A stretch of DNA of 64,000 bases from UBA6163 sp031411655 (lineage in GTDB: Bacteria > Planctomycetota > Planctomycetia > Pirellulales > Pirellulaceae): contig JANOBM010000264.1 of assembly GCA_031411655.1 (NCBI GenBank), forward strand, positions 1 through 64,000. The letters run 5' to 3'. The position numbers and the translations under genes were made by a program. Of the stretch, positions 1 to 8,164 are shown one piece after another. The notes under the pieces are model-generated. The model was not told the DNA's origin, ran no database searches, and saw only the letters and a program-made list of their open reading frames with translations. Each line of letters starts with the position of its first letter. The first letter of the stretch is position 1.

Positions 1-85
1 GGGCAACATGATCGAGTTGCACATCAGCAACAGTCCAGGGCGAAGAAAGTCCAAGAATTTGTTGGTACAGTTCTTTGTCTTGCAT
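1..85 (-). CDS. ISL3-family transposase, N-terminal fragment (continues outside window)
   Basis: Only the first 28 codons are visible, reading leftward from an ATG at 85-83. The peptide starts MQDKELYQQILGLSSPWTV and continues ADVQLDHVA. The pattern ELYxxILGLxxPWxVxxVxLD is typical of the extreme N-terminus of ISL3-type transposases, which catalyse DDE-type cut-and-paste or copy transposition. A good Shine-Dalgarno (AAGGAG) sits about 8 bases upstream. No zinc-finger or catalytic region is inside the window, so whether the element is intact is unknown. The family assignment rests on a short stretch. Confidence 0.6.
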   Translation of the reverse strand, partial: MQDKELYQQILGLSSPWTVADVQLDHVA

Positions 86-131
86 AGTGGTTCTCCTTGG
101 CGGAGAATTCTACCGAATCCACGACAAACCC
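1..131 (-). mobile_element. 5' end of an ISL3-like insertion sequence, cut by the window edge
   Basis: This stretch holds the start of a minus-strand transposase gene and its short leader. The leader, read on the minus strand, begins near 131 with GGGTTTGTCGTGGATTCGG, which looks like an insertion-sequence terminal repeat, and carries an AAGGAG ribosome site before the transposase ATG. The other end of the element lies outside the window, so neither the inverted repeat nor a target duplication can be confirmed. The boundary at 131 is inferred. It would place the element directly against the start of the FAD oxidoreductase gene. Confidence 0.55.
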
Positions 132-151
132 GGATGGACCAGTTTTCCGCT

Positions 152-2275
152 ATGAATCGCACGTCGCCCTTCCTATTCACTTTTGCGATCGCGTATCTTT
201 TGGCACAGGGTATTCCGCATCCGTTGTCCTTCGCCGAGGAGGTAAAGCAATATCGTGCAGATCTTGCCATTTACGGAGGGACCTCCGCGGCAGTGACCGC
301 AGCGGTGGAAGCGAGGCGACAAAACAAGCGTGTAATCATCGTCTCGCCAGACAAGCATCTGGGCGGATTATCGAGCGGAGGCCTTGGATGGACCGATACG
401 GGGAATAAGGCCGTGATTGGCGGTTTGGCGCGAGAATTCTACCATCGCGTTTGGAAGCATTACGATGATCCATCCGCTTGGAATTGGCAGGCGCGTCAAT
501 CGTTTGGAAATCGCGGCCAAGGCACCGAGGCGATCGACGGGACGCATCGAACGATGTGGATATTTGAACCGCATGTTGCAGAGTCGATCTTTGACGAATG
601 GGTCGATGAGGTAGGAGTCGTCGTTCTTCGCGAACAATGGCTCGATCGAGAATCAGGCGTCACGTTTCAAAATGGAAAAATACAATCCATTCGGACACTT
701 GGTGGCATTGAGATTACGGCATCGGTTTTTATCGATGCCACGTACGAGGGCGACCTAATGGCGGCCGCCGGCGTTGGCTATCATGTCGGGCGTGAATCGA
801 CTTCTCAATACAATGAAAAATGGAATGGGGTCCAAACCGGAGTATTGCACCACGGTCATCACTTCGGCGTATTGCCCAAGGGCATTAGCCCCTTCGTCGT
901 ACCTGGAGACATTGCAAGCGGACTGCTGCCGTTGATCAGTCCAGATCCTCCCGGCGAATATGGTTCGGCAGACCATCGTGTGCAGGCTTATTGCTTTCGC
1001 ATGTGCCTGACGAACCATGAACCCAATCGGCTTCCGTTTCCGAAGCCACCGCAATACGACTCCAAGCGTTATGAATTGCTCCGACGCGTACTCGATGCCG
1101 GCTGGCGCGAGGCTTTTGCGAAATTTGACATGATTCCTAATTCAAAGACGGACACGAACAACCACGGTCCGGTAAGCACCGACTTTATCGGAGCCAACTA
1201 CGACTATCCCGAGGCAAGTTATCAACGACGTCGTGAAATCATCGAGGAACACAAGCGATACCAGCAAGGCCTGATGTACTTTCTAAGCAACGATGACACC
1301 GTGCCTGCAGACGTCCGTGAAGCAATGAGTCATTGGGGTTTGGCCAAAGACGAGTTCAAGGACAACGGCAACTGGCCTCATCAACTCTATATTCGTGAAG
1401 CACGCCGAATGATTGGTAAGTATGTGATGACTGAAAATGAACTTTTAAAGCAACGTGACACCCCTGAGCCGATTGGCATGGGCTCTTACACGATGGATTC
1501 ACATAACGTTCAGCGTTATGTAACCGCTGAAGGATTTGTCCAAAACGAAGGTGACATTGGGGTTTCGACATCAGGGCCTTATCAGATCGCACTTGGATCG
1601 ATCTTGCCTAAAAGGAACGAAGTTGCAAATCTCTTGGTGCCCGTTTGCTTATCCAGTTCTCACATAGCGTACGGTTCGATTCGGATGGAGCCCGTTTTCA
1701 TGATTCTTGGAGAATCAGCAGCGACTGTCGCTACACTCGCGATCGATCGAAACTGTCCAGTTCAGGATGTTCCCTATCAAGCCGTAAGAGAGAGGTTGCT
1801 TCATTCCGGCCAGGTGCTTGAGTACGACTCATCCAACGATGGCAACATTCGCGTCGCTTCACTTCCAGGAGTCGTGATCGACGATACCCATGCGACGCGC
1901 ACGGGTCACTGGGTGTCCAGCACTTCATCAGATCAATTCATCGCCACTGCCTATCTCCACGATGGCAACGAAAAGTCGACCGTTAGTTCCATTCGATTTG
2001 AAACCAAGCTCCCCAAAGCAGGCAAATACCGCGTCGGAGTCTCCTATCCATCGAACGCAAATCGAGCCTCGTCGGTTCCTGTCATGGTGGTACACGCAAC
2101 GGGGCAAGATGTTTTTCGCATCGATCAACGAGAGCCCGTGGGCGAGTCTCATTTCGTGAACCTCGGAGCTTTCGTTTTCGAAGCCGATAAGCCTGCCGTT
2201 GTCGTCTTGTCAAATGAGGGCACGAAAGGGTACGTCGTCGCGGATGCCGTCCAGTGGGTCGCTGAAACTGAATGA
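152..2275 (+). CDS. secreted FAD-dependent oxidoreductase with golvesin-like C-terminal domain
   Basis: Predicted to be an exported flavoprotein of the FAD_oxidored family (xanthan lyase-like annotations are common in planctomycetes); its substrate is unknown. From the ATG at 152 it has 707 residues. A signal peptide covers roughly residues 1-27. A dinucleotide-binding segment with IYGGTSAAVTAAVEA follows near residues 40-55, and the HLGGLSSGGLGWTD block near 75-88 is typical of the family. From about residue 574 to the end there is a golvesin/xanthan-lyase CBD-like beta domain (VIDDTHATRTGHW at its start, TKGYVVADAVQWV at its end). The open frame extends back to 8, but that part lies in the insertion sequence. 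ATG at 134 is an alternative start. Neither start has a convincing ribosome site, which fits loss of the native leader to the insertion. Confidence 0.8.
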   Translation: MNRTSPFLFTFAIAYLLAQGIPHPLSFAEEVKQYRADLAIYGGTSAAVTAAVEARRQNKRVIIVSPDKHLGGLSSGGLGWTDTGNKAVIGGLAREFYHRVWKHYDDPSAWNWQARQSFGNRGQGTEAIDGTHRTMWIFEPHVAESIFDEWVDEVGVVVLREQWLDRESGVTFQNGKIQSIRTLGGIEITASVFIDATYEGDLMAAAGVGYHVGRESTSQYNEKWNGVQTGVLHHGHHFGVLPKGISPFVVPGDIASGLLPLISPDPPGEYGSADHRVQAYCFRMCLTNHEPNRLPFPKPPQYDSKRYELLRRVLDAGWREAFAKFDMIPNSKTDTNNHGPVSTDFIGANYDYPEASYQRRREIIEEHKRYQQGLMYFLSNDDTVPADVREAMSHWGLAKDEFKDNGNWPHQLYIREARRMIGKYVMTENELLKQRDTPEPIGMGSYTMDSHNVQRYVTAEGFVQNEGDIGVSTSGPYQIALGSILPKRNEVANLLVPVCLSSSHIAYGSIRMEPVFMILGESAATVATLAIDRNCPVQDVPYQAVRERLLHSGQVLEYDSSNDGNIRVASLPGVVIDDTHATRTGHWVSSTSSDQFIATAYLHDGNEKSTVSSIRFETKLPKAGKYRVGVSYPSNANRASSVPVMVVHATGQDVFRIDQREPVGESHFVNLGAFVFEADKPAVVVLSNEGTKGYVVADAVQWVAETE

Positions 2276-3102
2276 TTCCACAAAGAATCGACTCGTCACC
2301 GAATCCGCTTCTTTTGGAGCTAGAAGACGTTACTGTCGTAAGAGGTCACCATCGCATACTCGATCACGTAACGTTATCGATACCGACGAATGTCCACACC
2401 GTTATCTTGGGCCCAAACGGCTCTGGTAAATCTTCGCTCCTCAAAGTCCTGATGCGGCAGTTCTATCCGTCGATCGATGATGGCCAGAGTGGAATCGTGC
2501 GAATCTTTGGCCAATCGACATGGAATATCGCGGAACTACGGACGAGACTTGGCATCGTAAGCGGAGAACTCGATAACGAGTTTGCATCACCTAGAAGCGG
2601 ACGAATGTCAGGGCTTCAGGCGGTCCTTTCGGGCTTGGACGGTGTGCGTCTTGTGAGTCATATCAGCAGCATTGGAAAAGACTCGATTCACGCTGCTCGC
2701 GAAGCCCTTGCCAGAATTGACGCTTCCGAGCTGGAACAGCAATCGATTGCGACGATGTCTACTGGCGAACGACGTCGAGTCCTCATCGCGCGCGCTCTCA
2801 TTCATCGCCCCAAAGCTATCGTTCTGGATGAACCGACAACTGGACTCGATATTGGTGCAAGAAACTACTTCTTAGATCAGTTGGAAGTCCTTGCCAATTC
2901 CGGGACCACGATCGTGTTGGTGACTCACCACGTCGAGGAGATCATCTCGCAAATCTCGAATGTGATTTTGCTGAAGAGAGGGCGAGTTCATGCCACAGGT
3001 ACGCGGGAAGAACTTTTGCGCAATGAAACACTAAGCGACCTTTTCGACTTCCCCATTCAAATTCAGGCCGACAAGCAGCGAGGGCGGTTTGTTGCGATCT
3101 GA
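2272..3102 (+). CDS. ABC transporter ATP-binding protein, stand-alone
   Basis: A single nucleotide-binding domain of 276 residues that would hydrolyse ATP, normally to drive a membrane transporter. Walker A is GPNGSGKSS near residue 48, the signature is STGERRRVLIARAL near 164, Walker B is AIVLDEPTTGLD near 182, and the H-loop is VTHHVEE near 222. The order and spacing resemble the ModF/YlmA-type soluble ATPases. Its ATG overlaps the stop of the FAD oxidoreductase (ATGA at 2272), so the two are probably translated together. No permease gene is adjacent, so its partner and substrate cannot be named. The pairing with a secreted flavoprotein is unusual. Confidence 0.85.
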   Translation: MIPQRIDSSPNPLLLELEDVTVVRGHHRILDHVTLSIPTNVHTVILGPNGSGKSSLLKVLMRQFYPSIDDGQSGIVRIFGQSTWNIAELRTRLGIVSGELDNEFASPRSGRMSGLQAVLSGLDGVRLVSHISSIGKDSIHAAREALARIDASELEQQSIATMSTGERRRVLIARALIHRPKAIVLDEPTTGLDIGARNYFLDQLEVLANSGTTIVLVTHHVEEIISQISNVILLKRGRVHATGTREELLRNETLSDLFDFPIQIQADKQRGRFVAI

Positions 3103-3143
3103 ACCGTCACGAACCGCGGTAGCACCCCGCCCGTAGGCGATTG

Positions 3144-3983
3144 TCACGATTCTTGAAAATCAATTTTCGCGCGTTCACCAAACAAAACCACAGTAGCCCA
3201 GATACCGACGGGGAGACTGAGAATATTGCAAAACCCGCAGGGAATGATCGCCAAGATCGCTCCAGTACGCGCTAGCGTCAACGAAGTGCGTCTGGTCATT
3301 TTCCACCCCGCAAACAATGACAACGAGTGAGCTAGAGCGCTAGGACCAAACCAGAAAAAGGAAAAAACAAAACCAACAACCGCCTCTTGATCGATTGGTT
3401 CCGCCAACAGTCCCAGCAGCACCAAACCGAACCATAAGAGATCAAACATGAGGTGAAACGAGGATACACCAATCAAAAACCATCCGGGGACGTCGTATTT
3501 TCCAGAACTACCTGCGTCAAGCGAGAGCGAACCGAAGGCATAGGGGTCGTTACTCCGTTGTGGAACGAAAGGCCCTCGTAGCACCTCCGGAGAGGCGTTA
3601 CCGCTCAGAGCTTGCGGGTCAGCATACTGGCTTCCTGGGTCGGTCAAAGTCCGGTCCACGATGGGCGGTCGTGAGCGGTCCATCTGAGCAGCTGTCGGCA
3701 TTTGCACGCGTCGCTGACACGACGGGCAGATCATCACATGGCCAGCAGTCGCCGAATTGAACGCCAGCAGCTTGTCACATCCCGGGCAGGCAACTGCATC
3801 TTTGCGATCCGGGTAGATGATTGCAGGACTTATGTTTCGAACATTTTCATTCGAAGCGGCGTTTACTGCGGGAACAGTAAAAACGGCCTGGCAACTAGGG
3901 CACTGCGCTTTACGCCCCCCCGACTCATCGGGAAGCGCCAACGTGGCATTACAGGTTGGACAAGGGAATTGCATGCCATCCAC
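3144..3983 (-). CDS. zinc-ribbon membrane protein of unknown function
   Basis: 279 residues. The N-terminal half carries two short zinc-ribbon modules with paired cysteines: CPTC (8-11) with CPSC (28-31), then CPGC with CPSC in the next 60 residues. These resemble MJ0042-type ribbons common in planctomycete membrane proteins. A Pro/Ser-rich linker follows. The C-terminal part has about four hydrophobic helices (for example FLIGVSSFHLMFDLLWFGLV and the LLGLL and GAILAIIPCGFCNILSLPVG stretches). It is convergent with the ABC gene and divergent from glcD. ATG at 3974 is an alternative start that begins exactly at the ribbon. No function can be assigned. Confidence 0.65.
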   Translation of the reverse strand: MDGMQFPCPTCNATLALPDESGGRKAQCPSCQAVFTVPAVNAASNENVRNISPAIIYPDRKDAVACPGCDKLLAFNSATAGHVMICPSCQRRVQMPTAAQMDRSRPPIVDRTLTDPGSQYADPQALSGNASPEVLRGPFVPQRSNDPYAFGSLSLDAGSSGKYDVPGWFLIGVSSFHLMFDLLWFGLVLLGLLAEPIDQEAVVGFVFSFFWFGPSALAHSLSLFAGWKMTRRTSLTLARTGAILAIIPCGFCNILSLPVGIWATVVLFGERAKIDFQES

Positions 3984-4183
3984 ACGATTGGTTGACGATC
4001 CGCCCGGCTCGCCGTTCGGGCCGTAGGCAACTGTGATGATAACGAATCACCAGCGGTCAGGTGAGCTGCCTAGCCTGCGAAGGTATACGAAAAGCGGATC
4101 CACGAAGGGATCACGGAGCCGATTTGTGTTAAGGGCAAGCCCTTGGACGCAAATTTCACGTACAATACGACATCCACGTTGCA

Positions 4184-5677
4184 ATGAATTTACTTACCGC
4201 CGATGACGTGTCCGCAACTACTTGCCCCATTCCATTCATGTCTGATTCCCTCAGTGAGCTTCGTACGAAGTTTGGCGACCGACTGATCACGTCCGACGCG
4301 TCGATGACGGCATTTCAGTCGGATGGTGTGACCGCACTTTCGGCGCGACCTCGCGCGGTTGTCGTCGCCAATTCCGAGGACGACGTCGCGTTTGCGGTGC
4401 GTTGGTGTTACCGAAACGACGTTCCATGGGTTGCCCGAGGGAGCGGAACGAGCCTTTCCGGCGGTAGCGTGCCGATTGCCGACGGATTGGTGATCGCCAT
4501 GAATCGGATGAATCGTGTACTGCGCCTCGATGCTGGCAATCGAATCGCTGTGGTTGAACCGGGATTGATCACGGCAAGACTTGTGAAAGCGGCCGCAAGC
4601 GTGGGCCTGCACTATGCTCCCGACCCAAGCAGCCTTCAAGTCTGTTCCATCGGTGGCAATCTCGCGTTCAATTCTGGCGGGGCGCACTGCCTCAAGTATG
4701 GCATGACCAGCAACCATATCCTCGGTGCGCGCGTCGTACTCGCAGATGGTGAGATCATTTCGATTGGCGGGGAAAGCCTCGAAGGCGAAGGCGCAGACTT
4801 GATGGGGCTGTTCTGCGGTAGTGAAGGGACGATGGGCGTCGCGACGCAAATCACGGTTCGCCTTGTTCCACCGCCGGAGTCTTACTTTTGCGTCTTGGCT
4901 GGCTATGCATCGGTCGAGGATGCAGGTCATGCGGTGGCGCTTGTCATCGCCGCGGGTTTACTGCCCGGGGCGATGGAAATCATGGATGCCATCGCCATGA
5001 AAGCAGCGCACGAGGCGGTCGGTGCAAACTATCCACAAGGCTGTGAAGCCGTTTTAATCGTCGAACTCGATGGGGCGATCGAATCAGTCAACGCTGACAA
5101 ACCGCGGCTCGAGGAATTATTTAGGCAAAGCGGCGCAGTGTCCATTGAAGTAGCAAAGGATGCACAAGCTCGTTACGCAATCTGGACCGGGCGCAAAAGC
5201 GTCTTCTCAGCCGTCGGTCGAATCAGTCCCGACTTCATTGTTCAAGATGGCGTGGTCCCGCGGGGAAAACTCGGGTTCGCGCTTCGCCGTATTGGCGAGA
5301 TCAGCGCTCGAAGCGGCATTGTCATCGCTAATGTTTTTCACGCAGGGGATGGAAACCTACACCCATTAATCATGTACGACGGACGCAACGACGGCGCACT
5401 GCATAAAGCCGAAATGGTTGCAGCAGAAATCGTGCGATTATGTATTGAGCTTGGCGGATCGATTACCGGCGAGCACGGTGTTGGTTTAGAAAAACGCGAG
5501 TTTCTGGACGAGATGTATGACGAAGCGAGTGTTGACTTGATGCGAAGGTTACGAGAATCGATGGACCCCAAAACCCTTGCGAATCGCGGAAAGATGTTCC
5601 CGACGGGCGAAGGTGAGCCAGTCGGACTTTACGGTCTTCATCCGCTCGAAAAAGCGGGAATCATTTCTCGTGAATAA
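4184..5677 (+). CDS. glcD: glycolate oxidase, FAD-linked subunit GlcD
   Basis: Oxidises glycolate (or a related 2-hydroxy acid) to glyoxylate as part of the membrane-associated GlcDEF complex. 497 residues, close to the family length. It has a PCMH-type FAD-binding domain with the RGSGTSLSGGSVP block near residue 86 and SIGGNLAFNSGG near 155. The C-terminal FAD-oxidase domain contains NVFHAGDGNLHPL near 385 and GSITGEHGVGLEK near 425, both typical of GlcD and D-lactate dehydrogenases. The ATG at 4238 is an alternative start that would remove 18 residues. A TACAAT at 4161-4166 could be a -10 element, but no matching -35 lies at normal spacing. glcE and glcF follow, which supports glycolate over lactate as substrate. 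Confidence 0.9.
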   Translation: MNLLTADDVSATTCPIPFMSDSLSELRTKFGDRLITSDASMTAFQSDGVTALSARPRAVVVANSEDDVAFAVRWCYRNDVPWVARGSGTSLSGGSVPIADGLVIAMNRMNRVLRLDAGNRIAVVEPGLITARLVKAAASVGLHYAPDPSSLQVCSIGGNLAFNSGGAHCLKYGMTSNHILGARVVLADGEIISIGGESLEGEGADLMGLFCGSEGTMGVATQITVRLVPPPESYFCVLAGYASVEDAGHAVALVIAAGLLPGAMEIMDAIAMKAAHEAVGANYPQGCEAVLIVELDGAIESVNADKPRLEELFRQSGAVSIEVAKDAQARYAIWTGRKSVFSAVGRISPDFIVQDGVVPRGKLGFALRRIGEISARSGIVIANVFHAGDGNLHPLIMYDGRNDGALHKAEMVAAEIVRLCIELGGSITGEHGVGLEKREFLDEMYDEASVDLMRRLRESMDPKTLANRGKMFPTGEGEPVGLYGLHPLEKAGIISRE

Positions 5678-5712
5678 CCTTTGAGCTTCCCCAAGTAGAA
5701 AGTTCGTCTGCC

Positions 5713-6822
5713 GTGAATGCTTTCGCAGCACCCATACTACGTCCACAATCCATTGACGAACTGATTCAGTGCGTCGGCGACCATGCGCGTTTACAAATCG
5801 TCGGTGCATCCACCAAGTCCGCTATGACCAAGCGTGAACTAGATGTGCCGAGGTGTGTTATGACCGGCATCTCCGGGATTGTAGACCATCAACCATCGGA
5901 GTTCCTGATTACCGCATTGGCGGGGACGAAGGTCAGCGAACTTCAGACTGCTTTGGCAGAACACGGGCAATACTTTCCGTTTGATCCGCCGTTCTCGACT
6001 AAAGGTGCAACGATAGGGGGAACGGTCGCTGCGGGACTCAGCGGTGCAGGGCGCCTTCGTTTCGGAGGGCTAAGAGACTTTATCGTAGGTATTCGACTCA
6101 TCGACGGATTGGGGAACGACGCAACCGGCGGCGGCCGAGTCGTCAAGAACGCAGCCGGCTACGACACACCCAAACTACTCGTAGGTAGTGCTGGATATCT
6201 CGGAGCAATTGTCGAAGTCACCCTGAAAGTTTTCCCAAAACCAACTCACCAGCGAACTCTCTGTATCAATACGGGCTCACTTGCGAATGCAGTATCACTC
6301 CAAGTACACCTTTCGCGATCGCCGATAGACCTAGCAGCCATTGATTTAACAACGGACGGGTCGCTGTGGATTCGAATCGACGGTGAAGAATCAGCGCTTG
6401 ATTCGACAACCGATCGGATTGCACGGATCATCGATCAGTGCGATCAATCCTTCCCCTTGAGGATTGTTGACGATGCAACGCCGATCTGGAAACCGCTTGA
6501 CGATGGATCATTCGCGGAGCCCGATTGCCGTTTGGTCCGAGTTCCCATTACCCCAACTCGTGTCATCGCCATCGACACTGCGCTATCCGAGTTGACGGTT
6601 CGGCGCCGCTACAGCGTTGCAGGTAACGTCGTGTGGATCGCATGGTCAAACGAACGCCCTGTCCAGCAATTGGATGACGCATTGAAGGAGCTTGGACTTG
6701 GGGGCACGATATTAACCGGCGACGTCGCTCGCTATCGAATTGGTATTCGGCCGAACGCTTCGATGATTCACCGCGTCAAGCATGCCTTTGATCCCGACAA
6801 TCGCTTTGTTGGCTGCCCCTGA
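5713..6822 (+). CDS. glcE: glycolate oxidase, FAD-binding subunit GlcE
   Basis: Second flavin-binding subunit of glycolate oxidase. 369 residues, starting at a GTG (5713), 35 bases after glcD. The FAD-binding domain shows FDPPFSTKGATIGGTVAAG near residues 93-111, LRFGGLRDFIVGIRLIDG near 115-132, and GRVVKNAAGYDTPKLLVG near 141-158; all three blocks are characteristic of GlcE. The C-terminus ends in a FDPDNRFVG motif usual for this family. It is shorter than GlcD because it lacks the full FAD-oxidase C-terminal domain, as expected. There is no clear Shine-Dalgarno, so translation may be coupled to glcD. Confidence 0.88.
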   Translation: MNAFAAPILRPQSIDELIQCVGDHARLQIVGASTKSAMTKRELDVPRCVMTGISGIVDHQPSEFLITALAGTKVSELQTALAEHGQYFPFDPPFSTKGATIGGTVAAGLSGAGRLRFGGLRDFIVGIRLIDGLGNDATGGGRVVKNAAGYDTPKLLVGSAGYLGAIVEVTLKVFPKPTHQRTLCINTGSLANAVSLQVHLSRSPIDLAAIDLTTDGSLWIRIDGEESALDSTTDRIARIIDQCDQSFPLRIVDDATPIWKPLDDGSFAEPDCRLVRVPITPTRVIAIDTALSELTVRRRYSVAGNVVWIAWSNERPVQQLDDALKELGLGGTILTGDVARYRIGIRPNASMIHRVKHAFDPDNRFVGCP

Positions 6823-6883
6823 TAGGTACTTTCCCCTGCCCTTTGCATTGCACTGCACTAAACTGCACCTTTGAGACGACGAC

Positions 6884-8164
6884 ATGCTGCATCGAATTCC
6901 GACCGATCAACTGGGACCGCGGGGCGAAGCAATGGGGCACGCCGTCGAAACGTGCATTCACTGCGGATTCTGTTTGCCGACATGCCCCACGTACGAAGTG
7001 CTTGGTGACGAGGCAGACTCGCCCCGAGGGCGAATCATGCTGATGAAAGAAGTGCTGGAAGGCAAACTAAGTCCAGCCGATGCGGCGCCCCATATCGATC
7101 GTTGCTTGGGATGTGTGGCTTGTCAAACCAACTGCCCCTCGGGCGTCGAGTATGGCAATTTGCTCAGCTCATATCGGTCACTCGACCAATCCAAAACGCA
7201 ATCGCTACGCACTTTTGCCAGTCGCCTGCGCCGCCAACTCGCGTCATGGATATTGCCGTATCCCATGCGATTTCGTTTCGCGATGAGATTAGGAAAAGTT
7301 GGCCGCAAGCTTTCAGCGATTACGCCAGTTGCACTTCGGCCCATGATTGATCTCGTCCCTGATAGTCTACCCAAGGCCGAGCGAGTTCCTACGGATTCAC
7401 CGGCCATCGGCCCCGAACGTGGGCGAGTAATGCTCCACATTGGCTGCGCTGCACAGGTCCTCCGTCCCGATATCACGTCCGCTGCCATTCGAGTTCTCAA
7501 TCGCAACGGAATTGCCGTTCATGTACCACCGTCGCAAGGCTGTTGCGGAGCATTGCACTGGCACATCGGCGATGCAAAGCATGCAGCTAGTCTGGCTGCG
7601 GTCAACTTGCAGGCGTTTGGCAACGGCGATGAGCCGATCATCACGACAGCAGCTGGATGCGGCAGTGGACTTCATGAGTACCCACTTATCATGGTGGGCA
7701 ATGAGTCAAAGGCGATGCGAGAATCGGAAGTGAAAAGATTTTCCAATCGCGTTGTCGATATCAGCGTGTACTTAGACGAAATCGGCATCATCCCTCCGGG
7801 GCCGATTAAGTCGACGCGGGTAGCTTATCACGATGCATGTCATCTCGCGCACGCCCAGAAGGTCCGCAAACCACCACGCAAGCTACTTCAATCCATTCCC
7901 GGACTCGAACTCGTTGACGTGGCCGACTCCGATTTGTGCTGCGGATCAGCGGGGACGTATAACATTGACCAACCTGAAATCGCTGCGGAACTTGGTAAAC
8001 GCAAAGCGGCGACGCTACTTGAATCGAGGTGCGATCTAGTCGCGTTAGGCAATATTGGTTGCCAAATTCAAATCGAACAGCACTTACAAAAAGCCGGTCA
8101 AGCCATTCCAGTCCTCCACACCATCCAGATTCTAGATCGCGCTTATCGTGGAACACTTGACTAA
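6884..8164 (+). CDS. glcF: glycolate oxidase, iron-sulfur subunit GlcF
   Basis: Passes electrons from the GlcD/GlcE flavins to the respiratory chain. 426 residues. Two ferredoxin-type 4Fe-4S motifs sit near the N-terminus: CIHCGFCLPTCPTY (about residues 25-38) and CLGCVACQTNCPSG (about 74-87). Two CCG domains follow, with GCCGALHW near 224 and DLCCGSAGTYN near 349, plus CH residues in AYHDACHLAHA near 318. This is the standard GlcF architecture. GAG 8 bases before the ATG may serve as a weak ribosome site. Its stop overlaps the converging nagA stop by 4 bases. Confidence 0.9.
   Translation: MLHRIPTDQLGPRGEAMGHAVETCIHCGFCLPTCPTYEVLGDEADSPRGRIMLMKEVLEGKLSPADAAPHIDRCLGCVACQTNCPSGVEYGNLLSSYRSLDQSKTQSLRTFASRLRRQLASWILPYPMRFRFAMRLGKVGRKLSAITPVALRPMIDLVPDSLPKAERVPTDSPAIGPERGRVMLHIGCAAQVLRPDITSAAIRVLNRNGIAVHVPPSQGCCGALHWHIGDAKHAASLAAVNLQAFGNGDEPIITTAAGCGSGLHEYPLIMVGNESKAMRESEVKRFSNRVVDISVYLDEIGIIPPGPIKSTRVAYHDACHLAHAQKVRKPPRKLLQSIPGLELVDVADSDLCCGSAGTYNIDQPEIAAELGKRKAATLLESRCDLVALGNIGCQIQIEQHLQKAGQAIPVLHTIQILDRAYRGTLD

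Noticed and set aside
4143..4166. TTGGAC and TACAAT as a promoter for glcD
   Set aside because: Only 12 bases separate them, too few for a sigma-70 promoter; the -10 alone is not enough.
4190..4930. 246-codon minus-strand frame inside glcD
   Set aside because: The glcD frame has clear FAD-domain motifs here; the antisense product is basic and His-rich without any fold signature.
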